Assembly: GCF_003473485.1 (NCBI RefSeq)
Contig: NC_053049.1
Coordinates: forward strand, 32,013,292 to 32,077,291
Reading direction: 5' to 3'
DNA: 64,000 nucleotides
DNA from: Medicago truncatula
Lineage: Eukaryota; Streptophyta; Magnoliopsida; Fabales; Fabaceae
The number at the start of each line of letters is the position of its first letter. Positions within the stretch are counted from its first letter, which is position 1. Position numbers and translations under genes: made by a program. The notes below the pieces were generated by a model. It did no database searches and was not told where the DNA came from. It saw only the letters and a program-made list of their open reading frames with translations. Positions 1 through 11,468 of this stretch are shown in pieces.

Positions 1-336
1 TTGATATCAATTGCAGTAATAATTATTTTAACTCCAACTGGAAAAGAGGGCAGTCCGATGTACGTTCCAGTGACTTGGTTTACCCTTAGTTATCTATATT
101 CTATGCGGGTGATATCCCCCACGTATACACATTTCAATTCTGTGTTTGTTCAGATATTTTTTGATTTAATTGTGTTTTCCAGTATCATTTTCTCGATAAT
201 TGCAGGGTACTTTAGTTTCCAGAAGTGGATAAAAGCTAAGAAACTAAGAAGATCAGTGTTAAGGCATCGCAATATAGCAGAAACAACAACCATGGTTGTG
301 GTAAAGGACCTAGAAAATATGGACTCACAGATTTAA
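1..336 (+). CDS. 3' end of an unidentified membrane-protein gene (partial)
   Basis: An open frame runs in from the left edge and stops at 334-336. A strong 3' splice site (pyrimidine-rich tract ending in CAG near 151) suggests the last exon may start at about 152. It would then encode a hydrophobic segment (FFDLIVFSSIIFSIIAGYF), a basic stretch (KWIKAKKLRRSVLRHRN) and a short polar tail ending in DLENMDSQI. That arrangement fits a C-terminal transmembrane helix followed by a cytosolic tail, by the positive-inside rule. The part before 152 could be coding or intron. I do not recognise the family. The rest of the gene lies outside the window. Confidence 0.4.
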   Translation: MISIAVIIILTPTGKEGSPMYVPVTWFTLSYLYSMRVISPTYTHFNSVFVQIFFDLIVFSSIIFSIIAGYFSFQKWIKAKKLRRSVLRHRNIAETTTMVVVKDLENMDSQI

Positions 337-1739
337 ACAACATGGAATGTTGCAAATTTTAATGTTCTTTGTCAGTATTGGCATCATTGTATATTAAGGC
401 TAGGTGGTGGATGGTGGGGGTTTTTCCTTCTTAGTTGTAGTGGCCGGAGTCTTTTCTAGCTCGATGGGGTTGGGTTCTGTTGGTTGTTGTTAACCTCTGC
501 GGGTGTTTTCTGTGTATTTGGTGGCTGGAATGTTCCTGCCTTTTCTGTTCCACTGCTTGTGCTGGGTTCTAGTTGTAATAAATTTAAACTCTTTAATTGT
601 ATTAACTGTTTTTTGAGAGGATGTGTATTAACTGATTTGGACACTACAACATGATTGAGATTTAGTAACAATTGAAAATTGTAACCAAATCAAGAAAAAT
701 GTTACTAATTAAATTTAGCAACATTTGAGCAATTGTTAGTTAAAGCGCGTGTTACTAAAAAGCTTCGGTACATTTTGTTGCATTGTTAGGTAAAGCTCGT
801 GTTACTAACATTTTGTTGCATTATTAGTAATAGTAAAAAATCTCTATATTAGTTACTAAAACATGGAAATGTAGTTGTGTGGAAGTGGATTAACACATTT
901 TCCATTTTAATAATTAAGTAAGTAAATGTTCTTTGGAAGAAAATTGATTTCTCAACCACATCAATATCTTTGAGAATACAATTCATCAAATAAAATGTTC
1001 GTCTTTCATGATTTCATTCTTATGCGAACTACACATTAACAATTTAACATACATCAAAAGCGCAATTAAAATTCGATGAAATTTCTACAATATAAATAGT
1101 GCTTCTTAATCATTTGGACAAACCAACTAGTATCAACAATGTATGAAACATATTACATATAATATATAAAGCTATAGACAAGCAAACCAAATCAACACAC
1201 AACTAAACTATAATTACCACACTAAACTGGTAATCATCACAATGATAATAGCATACACACAAATAAATTATATAATCACCACACAAACTTTAGTAATCTT
1301 GATAATCCTTATCATCCAGACTATCTAATATAATCCCACTGCGATAATTCTCTCCCTGATGCTTTAGTATCCAAATAATTTAGTTTGTTTTGATATAAAA
1401 TCATCTCAAGTTTTTTGACACATATCTCTCTCTCTCAAAGTTGAATTTTGATCTAAAAAGATAAGTTTCTTGACTTTAAGGAAGCCATGAATCAACCCTA
1501 GGTGGGAAACGTGTTGAGATAACAAAGGGAAGAGAGAGAGAAGAAGAAAGAGTTAAGTGTGCTTGAAACAAATTAACATTGGTTTCATATCTATATATAC
1601 CAGTATTAATGAAGGAAACTAATTAATTTTTTTCTTAAATTCGATCGGTCAAAGAAGGGAATGACAAAACAAAAGTACTTTACAATGTTGAATCTTATAG
1701 ATAAGCTATTTTGCTAGTAACAAGCTAAATTTGAATAGT
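337..1739. other. intergenic, AT-rich, repeat debris
   Basis: No gene is supported here. Between about 640 and 850 a short motif containing GTTACTAA and TTGTTGCATT recurs in imperfect copies. CACTACAAC occurs at 642-650, which resembles a CACTA-type end, but no partner end was found. Short (CT)n and (AG)n runs lie near 1424 and 1530. Confidence 0.4.
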
Positions 1740-2525
1740 GTTGTGAATTCGTTGAGAAAACCACACCAATAATACTTGATGCGTGGAGTAAATTAATATC
1801 AAGTAATCAAATCAAGCTGGTAGCAAATAATCCAAACTAATGATGACCTAGTCTGGGGGAGAGAGCAGCTCTCCGATCCACTATAATGATATGAGTTTCT
1901 TTACAAAGAGATATTGAGTTCCAAGAATCAGTTTTCAAACTTAATTCTACCCAAGTCCCAGCCTCTTCCCGTGACCAAGAGACTCAATCCTAATAGTGCT
2001 TTGTTCAAGGTGAATCAAAACAATCCCAACCCTAGTGTTGTTGCCAAGAGAAATTCTCTAAAAACCCTAGTTTGTATGATGGTTTCTAAACCCTGTTTTT
2101 CTACACACTTTATCATCTGATACAACGCTTATATTTATAGTGAAAAGTAAACCCTTAAAAAACTGAAACAAATCTAACTGAAAAATACGTTTTATTTTTA
2201 TCTTCAGCGCGACCATCGTGGCACGATGCAGGGCCATCGTGGCACGAAATTTCCAATAGCTCCCTCAGAATCTTGCTTCAACAATCGTGGCGCGATGCTT
2301 CTCCATCGTAGCACGATTCTCCAGATTTCTGATTTTAAGTTAACTCTCACAAATAGTATCAGTAGTCACTTAAGAATAGTGGCTACTGTTATATATCTAT
2401 TCCTTGCAAGAAACTGCTTTTCTAATTACCGAGTACCATTAACATCAGCGATTAAAAAGGGACTTAAATCCGTAAGGGGGTTTCTACGAACAATCAAGTC
2501 CACATTGTTACCAATGGATTACTGT
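1740..2525 (-). mobile_element. LTR-like retrotransposon fragment, minus orientation
   Basis: Read on the minus strand, this block has a TATA-like box (CTATAAATATAAGC, about 2127-2140) followed by leader-like sequence with no long ORF, ending in CT-rich text near 1860 and 1750. The motif ATCGTGGCACGAT and close variants recur four times between about 2213 and 2325. The composition resembles the LTR and leader of legume Copia elements (inference). I could not fix its ends and saw no TSD. The Mutator-type element at 2540 sits immediately to its right. Confidence 0.3.
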
Positions 2526-2539
2526 GTCTTCTTATTATT

Positions 2540-3294
2540 GAAGATTGCTTTTTAGGCCCCCCCAATATCTCTTTAGGCCCCCTAAAAATACAAAAATAAC
2601 CTTTATAATACATCCGGTAGTTACATCCCGGATGTGCATTTTAAATTTTCACATTTTACACCTTCGGTATGTACATACCGGAGGCACATTTACAAATTTT
2701 CACGTTTATCGCATTCGGTAGTTATGTTCTAGAGGAACATTCATTTTGCGATTTCTCAATTACACATCCGGTATATATATACCGTACTCCACCCACGTTG
2801 TTATCTGTTTAAAATGGTGCAGTTTTTTAAGAGTTATTTTCTAAGCTTCAATATTGTTCCATACCTTGCGTTTTTTGGCCAATTTTTGTTGTGTTTTCAT
2901 CACAATTAATAGAACAAATGGCGTCAATCTTTACTCAATTGCAATCATTTAGAAGGTAACCTTGCTTCTTCCTCTCTCGTATTGTTTCTGCATAATTTTT
3001 TTAGAGTTCTGTCATATTCAATGAAAAGTTTGATCCTTTTATTTCTGTAAATTTTATGCACCCTACCAAAAGTTTGTGAATTTTCCAACATAGCAGATCA
3101 TGTACATTTAAATAACATAATGCGATAAACGCGAAAATTTGTAAATGTGTCTCTGGTATGTACATACCGAAGGTGTAAAATGTGAAAATTTAAAATGCAC
3201 TACCGGTATGTAACTACCGGATGTATTATAAAGGTTATTTTTGTATTTTTAGGGGGCCTAAAGAGATATTGGGGGGACCTAAAAAGCAATCTTC
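2540..3294. mobile_element. non-autonomous Mutator-type element (Pack-MULE candidate)
   Basis: The terminal inverted repeats are about 176 bp (2540-2715 and 3119-3294), begin GAAGATTGCTTTTTAGG, and differ at only a handful of positions. The flanks carry a perfect 9-bp target-site duplication, CTTATTATT, at 2531-2539 and 3295-3303. A 9-bp duplication with long TIRs is the Mutator hallmark. No transposase is encoded. The interior (2716-3118) contains an exon-like piece: an ATG at 2918, twelve open codons and a good splice donor (AG/GTAACC at 2955/2956). This suggests capture of a host first exon. The inverted repeats contain many copies of CCGGTA/TACCGG dyads. Confidence 0.85.
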
Positions 3295-3303
3295 CTTATT
3301 ATT

Positions 3304-3915
3304 TACCATTTACTACGCACGTAATTTCTTTTATTAAGACATCAACTCCGTTTTAATGTATTAAACTTGATTATTTTAATACTTTCAATCGACGAATAAA
3401 TAAGTTTTCTTATCATTGTTGTATTATTTGTGCACCTAAATTTGTCATCATCAAACACTATTATTGTTATCTTGGGTTTTTCCCCTGGTGTGTCATGAAG
3501 GCTATATAAAACAAATAGTAAAAGTTTTGGTAGAAAAATATAATGAGCTCTTGTAACCATCAAGAGTTTTATGTGATATCACAACTAAGTTCAAGTGATC
3601 CATTGAGTGAATTAAGGAGACAAATATGATACATTCATATAGAAATTCTAATATAAGGAAGGATATATTGCAAATTTTTGTACGTTACAGTATAAAATAA
3701 TCAAACTATTTATTTATTTCATGCTAAAAGTAAGACTAAAATTCTTAAGTTGATTTATACATTAATATTTAATTAAACGATACTTTTAAATTTAATATTT
3801 TAAAATACATGTAATAATTAGTAAGGATTTCTTACAAGTAAACTTAACACAAAATTTTCTATATTCTAAAGTGATCAAATAATTTTCTATCTGTTACATT
3901 GGAAGGAGGAGAATC
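3304..3915. promoter_or_regulatory. upstream region of the NCR-like gene
   Basis: This is AT-rich sequence without a supported gene. Its last few hundred bases must contain the promoter and 5' leader of the peptide gene starting at 3916. Several TATA-like strings occur (for example TATAAAATAA near 3691), but no one site stands out. The minus-strand frame at 3342-3563 has no family features. Confidence 0.3.
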
Positions 3916-4216
3916 ATGACCAAAACTATCATGTTTGTTTATATAATGATCCTATTTATTTTCACATTTCATGTTGTATCAGAATTTGTTTGTAAGTATT
4001 TTATCATCTTTTTCAATAACAAAATTATTTTCCATTTTATTTTAAAAAATCCATAGACACAATATTTTATTTCATTTTATTAACATTCTTTTTTTCTTAA
4101 TTTATATCACAGCTTTTCATATTTGTAAATTTGACATAAACTGTCCATGGCAAAGTTGTTCTCCAGGAAATATTCCGGCATGTATTTTTGGAGTGTGCTA
4201 CTGCGTTCAGAGTTAA
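3916..4216 (+). CDS. NCR: nodule-specific cysteine-rich (NCR) type secreted peptide
   Basis: Two exons, 3916-3991 and 4113-4216, are separated by a 121-bp GT-AG intron (phase 1). They encode 59 residues. Residues 1 to about 24 are a hydrophobic signal peptide (MTKTIMFVYIMILFIF then TFHVVSEF). The mature part of about 35 residues has six cysteines spaced C-x5-C-x4-C-x7-C-x4-C-x-C. The exon 1 signal peptide, the early phase-1 intron and the C-x5-C...C-x4-C-x-C pattern match the NCR family. In that family, peptides are delivered through the nodule secretory pathway to the symbiosome and drive terminal differentiation of rhizobia in IRLC legumes. The start is set by the signal peptide. No close paralogue was seen in the window. 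A plant defensin is less likely because the scaffold is too short and lacks eight cysteines. Confidence 0.85.
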
Positions 4217-6019
4217 GTTCTCCATCATAACATTTTTATTCCTTTGACTTTTCTCACACTTTGATGTATATTTCTTCTATCCTTCAATCCTTATTGCATT
4301 AGAAATGGATTAATTATATTATGCAAGTGTTATTACCTTCAATAGCTAATGATTATATACATATTTTAAAGGATAAGTAAGATCTAGGTGGTTAATACAT
4401 CGTCTAAGAAGCTTAAAATTGAGGTTTAAACCATAGAACGTTATTGAATAAGCGATAAAGATATATATAACCCAGTGTGGTGTTGCACTTCACATGCGAT
4501 ATAAATCATGTCTTTTTAATCGTTATTTTCTCGAGTTAGTTTAACATCAAATATATGTGTGCATGTTGATCATTCCATTGTCGTTTACTATATCATGTGA
4601 TTTAATTTATACTTCTATTATTTTTTATTCAAATATATACCACCTTAATTTGTTTGAATGACTAGGTTCATCTACTTATACCTTATACCTTGATGTAAGA
4701 TGCCTCTGAAAAAAATTAGAAATTCAAATAGATACAATTACGATCCTAAATTGCAAGATGAACAAATCAACATTTTTAGTTATAAAGATCATAGGCATGT
4801 GATTACCTTAATATTTAATAACAATTGTTCCTCCTTCAATATCTTTCAATTTGATTGTGTGTGTATGGAAAGAGAGATACAATTTAATAACAAGCATTTT
4901 TGACAATTGATTAAAATATGAGTGTCATAGTGATATAGAAATCATTCTGATAGGGATATTGATATCATATATACCATATACTTATATCTTAGTGACCCAA
5001 AAATAATATGAGATGTGAAATATGAAAAAACATAAGAAATTATTAACCATGAAATTCCTTAATTAAAATTAACCTAACATCCAATTAAGATGTTTACCAA
5101 GATTTAAGAATATACACAAACACACAAAAAAAAAAAAATATGAGATCAAAATTTCTAATGATGGTGCACCAAATATAATAATCATAATGGCATATGTCAA
5201 AATGAGATTATAGAAATAGTAGCAAGTGATTTATTTGAAAACCTCAAAATATAGTAACAAACATAATGTTACTACAAATGAGAATATATAATATCCCACT
5301 AAAGGTATCAAAAATCTTAGAAAATTTATGAGTTATATGATCTTCTCCCACATGAATAGAGAAGAATAAATGATCAACTATATTCTTTATTACAGAATGA
5401 TCATGTCAACTATCTCACTCATTATTTGTATGTTATATTCTTGTACTCATGTACGAATTCAGGTTATTTTCCTCATGTTCATTAAAATTAATTGATGGTG
5501 CTTCGCATTTGAGATCAAAGTATTGGCTTATACACAACTTTATTTTTCATTTTTTTAGTATCTTTTGTTTAATTCTATTGTTTATTGGGATATTTGTACA
5601 ACAGTAATAGAGTGATATTGGAGTGGTCGAGATCTTTTTATTCTTATTTGTTTAATTCTTAAGTTTGCAAACTTCTGAGCTAAGGCATTATGTTTTAGAA
5701 ATGTGAAAAGACAATGTGTATCAAATTTTGAGTTGTGACATCATGTTTTGGAAATGTGAAAAGTTAATGTGTATCAAATTTTAATTTTACTTTTGTCCCT
5801 ATATGTAAACCTTTACATTATTATTTAAAAATGCATTAAATATGAAACAATTAATATGCATTAAATAACGTGGAAATGAATATGCGAACTTAAATGCAAT
5901 ATAGTGGGAAAGAATTTTGAATTTGAAAATAAATGTATATGAGTGATATAGGATGTTTTTAGAGGAAATTTGTTCCTATACAAATAGATCATCAACCATA
6001 ACTTTGACATTGTGGATTT
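4217..6019. other. intergenic, no gene seen
   Basis: AT-rich sequence. The short plus-strand frame at 4700-4903 has no signal peptide, cysteine pattern or family motif and looks random. A near-repeat of about 50 bp (AATGTGAAAAG...AATGTGTATCAAATTTT) occurs at about 5698-5733 and 5749-5782. Confidence 0.4.
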
Positions 6020-6366
6020 ATGACATTGACATGATAATTTCAATTGAGATTTCAGATAAAGATACAAATCTTATGTTGTTCAACATATTACTGTATTCAT
6101 GATTCATGGTCCATGTGGTAACCAAAATAAAAAATCTCCTTGCATGAAGAGTAAGAAAGGCATAAACTACTTTCCAAAGAAATATGGTGATCATATTATA
6201 ATTGATCAAGATGGATATCCAATATACATAAGGGTGATAATGGAGTATCTATTAAAAATTGCAAATGTCTTGAAGATACCATGCATGTTGTGTCATATTA
6301 ATAGGACATTGTTGTCTCGATTTTGGGGTATCAAGTCATTAATTAGGCTTGAACCTTTCAATCTTT
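6020..6366 (+). pseudogene. Helitron helicase-like protein remnant
   Basis: Two frames joined by a one-base shift near 6090 read like the N-terminal domain of plant Helitron helicases. The first is IEISDKDTNLMLFNI (about 6040-6090). The second starts MIHGPCGNQNKKSPC (6099 onward), continues through YFPKKYGDH and DQDGYPIYIR, and ends near NRTLLSRFWGIKSLI. The blocks IPDKE..NP.L, MIHGPCG...SPCM, FPKK and DEDGYP.Y are characteristic of that domain (established knowledge). The middle is frame-shifted and the downstream helicase is absent, so this is a dead fragment. It ends 20 bases before the LTR-like block at 6386. Helitron termini were not located. Confidence 0.6.
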
Positions 6367-6385
6367 GATATTCTCTATTTTTTCT

Positions 6386-9300
6386 TGGGAAGAGTAAAAT
6401 TGAGAAAAAACCCTTAGAAATTCTAAGTTCGGGGGTCGTTTTCGTTACGGGAAGGTGTTAAGCACCCGAAACGACTATAGTACTCTATAGGAACCGTTTT
6501 CCTAATTTTATGTCTACGCTTTACTTTTATGCTTATTTATTGAAGAAAAAAAAAGAGTTTATTTAGGTTAAGAATGGAGAGAGAAAATGTTTGAGATTTT
6601 ATTTTATTGGACTTGGAGAGGTTTTGACCTCTTGCCTACATACCCTTTTAAGGGATCAAAATTCCATGTAGTTCTCTTTCAAAAGTATTTTTGGTGTGTT
6701 TGATTGATTTTAAGTTTTGGAAAATGGTTTTGAAGAAGAGAAAGAGGCCGTAAAGGCATAAGAAGAAAAAATGGTGGATGGTTGGTTCAATTATTAAAGA
6801 AAAGAGTCTAAGTTGGAATTAAGGTTCATTTGAACTTGATTAAGAAAATAAAGGGAAAATTCAATGGATTTTTGACTCCAAGGTTTATTAGGAAAAAATT
6901 TCAAGTGATGGAATTTGCTTATTTTGGAAAATTGATATTTTTCTAAGTATCGCATTTCCTAAGCATACATCTAAAGCGGTAAACATACAACGTGTGTGCG
7001 TGTCGGTTCTTGTGTCGGTGTACATCATTAGAGAGTCCATTGTCCGTTACATTGGCCCTAGTTTACACTCTATGGTCTTGCAAGGAATTAAAAGAAGGGA
7101 AATTAAACTACCTAAAATTACATGTCAATTTTGACATAGAAAATGAATGGTAAAATACCTAAACTAAGAGAAATGGAGATGAAGTGATAGAATGCTTATG
7201 AAATGGATGAAACATGAAATAGAAATGTTAGTAAAATAGGGTGTAAAATGATAGAACAAGTGAGCAAAGGAATACGAGATAAACGGTAAAAATGTCAACA
7301 ATAACCAAAATGTAAAAAAGAAACACATTACTTGCAACACAAGAAACTAACAAATCACATCAAAAACAGTAAAACAAACACATGATCAGAGGCATATTCA
7401 TCACAAAATAGCATATCAATCATTCATACCATGCCAAGATCTGATGAACAAATTATAGCAAGAAAATTCACAAGTTTAGACAAAGAAAGGGAGCAAATCA
7501 ATCAAGAAAACATCACATATGTTTTTATCATTTTTTAACATGTAAAAACATCACAAAAATATCAAAAATGCATCAAGAAACACATAGAAATTTTTAGGAA
7601 TTTTTACAAGAAAATTTGAGCACACAGGAGGTTCACATAGCAAAAACAGAGGGTGCACATAGCAAGAAATAGCAAAAACGCAGGAAACCACAGAAAAAAA
7701 AAGGCCCAAGCCCAAGCCTATTGAACCTGGACACTCAGGGAGCGTTGGATTGATCCAGGGGATGAAACCCTAGGTCTAACGGCCAAGATCAAGGGAAAAT
7801 GGACCGGACTTGGACCGGTCCGGTTCAGTGTGTTGGTGTAAGCCCTATAGGCCAATAGTTTATGTTAAACCTATCTTATGTATCATGATTTTTATTATTG
7901 AATAATATATGGCACTCTTTATTATATTTAGATAATGTTAATAAAGTCCTTAGAATAGATAGTTCGTGTAATAATATATTAAGTGTGACTTAATCATGAG
8001 ATTACATTATCTTATAGAACGCTATTCTTAAATGTATCCGTAGTCAAAGCTTTAATATGAATAAAGGATAATAATAAAGCGTCGAGACTATTATGTATGT
8101 AGACTGATGACCGCATCTCATGGGTCATAGATATGAGATATCAAGTCTATACATAGATATAAATATTAGGAGTAATATTTATATTGGATTGACCCACTGT
8201 GAGAATACTACATAGTAAGTTATGAAATTGTCATAAGATATTCTCACAATGATAATAATGTATATCGCTCTTAGACCTGAAACTACTATGATCTCTAGAT
8301 GTGGACTCAAGTGCTTTGTTGCCATTCTAACGTTGTCTGTAAAAGGATAACAATAACGTTGGTTGATGGGTACTTGATGAATCATGCTGAGGGGCATGAG
8401 TGTCCTAGATGGGATTTGTCCCTCCTCATAAACAGGAGATATATCTTCTCTTGATGAAATATGACTATAAATATGCATGGCCATGCCGAACTAAGTCAAT
8501 ATAAGATATTGGACTTATTCGTTAAATAGTATATTTCGAAATCAAGATAAATAAACATTGATCTATACAAGGGTGACACTATCTATGCCTTGGGATCAAT
8601 GAAGATATTGAGACAAAGGAGTAATTATACACATATGTGTTATCATGAAAGGTTTCGTCAGATCACTTGACATTCTTGTCACTTGGGTAGCAATGATGTG
8701 TTGCTAGATACCGCTCATTGTTTATGGTATTAAATATTAGATTTAATATCATTGCCAACGTGACTAGAACCTAAAGGGTCACACACAAAGAGCAGTCAAA
8801 AGAGATATGTATAAGTACGACTTATATAAAGGGTGCGCTTAGTAAATAATGCTAATTATTTAGCAAAATTTGCTAAACTCGTATTGGGCTTAGTGAAGTC
8901 AAAAACGAGTTTGACTTGCAAAGCACATAAGGAGTTCTATAAATAGAAACCTAGTGCAATAGTTTGCGATTACGTTTTCCTTGCAGAAACGCTAGTTCTC
9001 TGACTTCCGTCTTCTTGGCTAGCACCGAGGTTTTGGAGGAGCACTGTTCGTGTGGACTCAATAGAGGCTCTGCTATTTGCTTGGCTGTGATCGAGATTCC
9101 AGTTCGCAGATTCCACCGATCGTTTTCAGAATAATCGTTCTAAGGTAACAATCGAATCACTGGTTCAAGTTCCAATTCGTAATGATCCAAGGAAAGTAAA
9201 TCGAAATTTTATTCCGCTGCTTATTCTGTTAATGTCGATTTACCTTCACAGTGGCCTATATATATGTTGAAGCACCAGTTTATTTCATTTGCTACTCCCA

Positions 9301-10963
9301 TTTCTCTCTCTAACTCTCACCTTCTCTCACTAGGTTCTTGTCTTCTCTTCTCTCCCCTCGTCGGTTTCTGCAGGAAACGGCCGGAGAGGATGAAGATCGG
9401 TCGGAACCTTCAAAGGTCCGCCGGAATCTTCATCTTCTCCGGCGAGAACTCCAGGTTCCGGTTGACCTAAGTTTCCAGATCTAACCCAAACTAACCCTAA
9501 ATCACTCGTCTCTTCATTCTAAACACGAGTTTGATATCAGAATTTGCATGCAAGCTTGGAATCGATGTAGATCGGAGAATTTGTTTACGGTTTTCAAAGA
9601 TTTATTTAGGTTTTCAGTTTTTTGAAAGAAACCTCTTGAAACTCCGCAGATCTACATTGATTCAGTCTTGTTGATGTTTTTGAGAAAGAAAGTGAGGTTT
9701 AAGTGTTACATGTGGTTTTAATCGGAGATTTCGAACCGGAATCTTCAGAAAAAGCTTGAATCTGATTCTGTTTGTTGCTTTCTTGCTTTAAAACCGAAAA
9801 TAAATCGGTGTTGTTCCTTCTTCTTCTTCACCGGTTCAATTTCTTCATCTTCTTTCCCTCTTCTTCTTCACTGATTCTCTGTGATCGGTGCTGGAGTTTA
9901 TCACCAATTGGTGATGAATTCGCGCCTTGAATTGCAGAGAAATCGGTTCAATGATGATGATTCCTTGATGAATCTCTGAGAACTGTAGCGAATTTGATGA
10001 ATTTGTTGGTGAATTGTGGTTCTGGAAAGCTAGGGTTTGAAGATTGTTCTTGTGTTCTCTGAGTTTTAATCTAACAGAAAAGAGAGAGAAATTCTGAATT
10101 TGTTTGTGATGTGGCGTTCATTCTGTGGCTCTGTGTGGCACTGTGCACTATTTATAAGCTGCCAAGTGTGATCCTGGACCAATGAAATGGTGACACCTGT
10201 AATTTGGACATAACAAACTCGGCCTTGTACCATTTGGACTTGGGGACCTTTCTGCAAAATAAGAAAATTGAAGGACTGGACTGCAATTTACAAAAAAGGA
10301 CCTAAAAATGCAATTTTAAAAAGTATTGGACTAAAATGCAATTTTAGAAACTGTTTCAGGGACTAAAATGCAATTAAAATAAAATTGGACTAAAATTGGT
10401 AAATTGGACAAAACGTAAAGAGAAACCTAGAATAAAATCAACAAAAGGACTAAAATGAACCAATTACAAAAATGAGGTGTTTTAAAATACCTCTCTGTCG
10501 AAATTTCAACAGGAAAAGACCAAAATGCCCCTAGGGACTAAACTGACTCAAACTGACTCAGATGCAATTTTTGAAATGGTTTTTAAACAAAGACTCAACA
10601 ATGATTTGTAAAACAAGTTGAAAAGACTCAGAGACAAACACAGGGACTAAAATGGGTTCCACTGCAGGAAATGACCAAAATACCCTTCTTGTATGATTTT
10701 TTGAAATAACATGCAAGAAAAGCAATGCAATGATTCAGAGAGTTTTCAAATGACTTGTAATGTAAGAAAGACACTTTGGATGATCTTATGCAAGAAAAAC
10801 ATAGGCAAAATCATGATTTGCAAATACCTTGAGACAGAGACAGTAAAATATACAGATGAAAATAAAGTGTAGATTCAAAGTAAAACAATAGTAAATGGAC
10901 AATTATCAGTGGTAGAAAAGAAATTTGAACGAGTATTTTTAGGTCCAAAATCAGGGTATAACA
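6386..10963 (-). mobile_element. large LTR-like block (Tat/Ogre-like), minus orientation
   Basis: Read on the minus strand, the block starts TGTTATACCCTGATTTTGG (10963 downward) and ends near 6386 in CTCTTCCCA, so it has TG...CA ends. A TATA-like box, GCTTATAAATAGTGCAC, lies at about 10145-10161 on the minus strand, as expected for an LTR promoter. The block has no gag or pol ORF. It contains runs of repeated phrases such as GGACTAAAATGCAATT, and the left end carries GTTACGGGAAGGTGTTAAGCACCCGAAACG. It was later split by the solo LTR at 7831-9248. Without that insertion it is about 3.1 kb, which would suit a long Ogre-type LTR (inference). No flanking TSD was found, so the ends are provisional. 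Confidence 0.4.
7831..9248. mobile_element. solo LTR with 5-bp target-site duplication
   Basis: This 1418-bp segment begins TGTTGGTGTAAGCCC and ends TTACCTTCA. It is flanked by the same five bases, CAGTG, at 7826-7830 and 9249-9253. TG...CA ends plus a 5-bp duplication and the absence of internal gag-pol are the signature of a solo LTR left by recombination between two LTRs. Near its plus-strand end there is a TATA-like box and leader (AAATAGAAACC near 8941), which suggests plus orientation. It lies inside the older LTR-like block, so it is the younger insertion. Confidence 0.8.
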
Positions 10964-11051
10964 GACATTATTGTTAAAGTACAATGCTCATTAATATAGA
11001 ATGATGCAACCAATCACGGACTATTAAATATCTCTTTAAATAAGTGAGCAA

Positions 11052-11459
11052 GGGAACTTCTATGGTACACTCATAATTTTGAGTGTACCGGTACTCTTGT
11101 TTCACTAAATATATAAATTAACGATCACTTTAATGAAATAAAAAGGTATTTGTCAATATTTATATTTTAGAAAACATCATTTAATATGAAAAACCATTAT
11201 TTCATTGTTTATAAGGATCATATTAAAAAATTTACAATTTGTCATAAAAAATAATCAATATTCATTGTTATGAGTAATAAAAATTCTTAAAAATTAAATT
11301 TTATTTCGTCGAAGCTTTTGGTAAATAAAATTTAATTATCTTAGTTGTCAATGATAGAAAATAATTATTTTTCTTCAAAAATACAACTCATTTATTATTA
11401 ATTTTACGACTTGGTGTACCGATACACCCAAATTTATTGGGTGTACCATAGAATTTGCC
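11052..11459. mobile_element. Mutator-type MITE with 9-bp TSD
   Basis: The ends are inverted repeats: GGGAACTTCTATGGTACAC on the left and the complement of GGCAAATTCTATGGTACAC on the right. The 9-bp duplication AGTGAGCAA flanks the 408-bp element at 11043-11051 and 11460-11468. The inside is AT-rich and non-coding. A truncated relative is present at about 49690-49860. Confidence 0.8.
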
Positions 11460-11468
11460 AGTGAGCAA

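Noticed and set aside
642-850. CACTA-type transposon end at 642
   Set aside because: CACTACAAC alone is short, and no matching inverted terminus or 3-bp duplication was found in the window.
4700-4903. 67-codon plus frame near the NCR gene
   Set aside because: No signal peptide, no cysteine pattern, no splice logic; random-looking.
8179-8484. 101-codon minus frame
   Set aside because: Lies wholly inside the solo LTR at 7831-9248; no retroelement protein motif.
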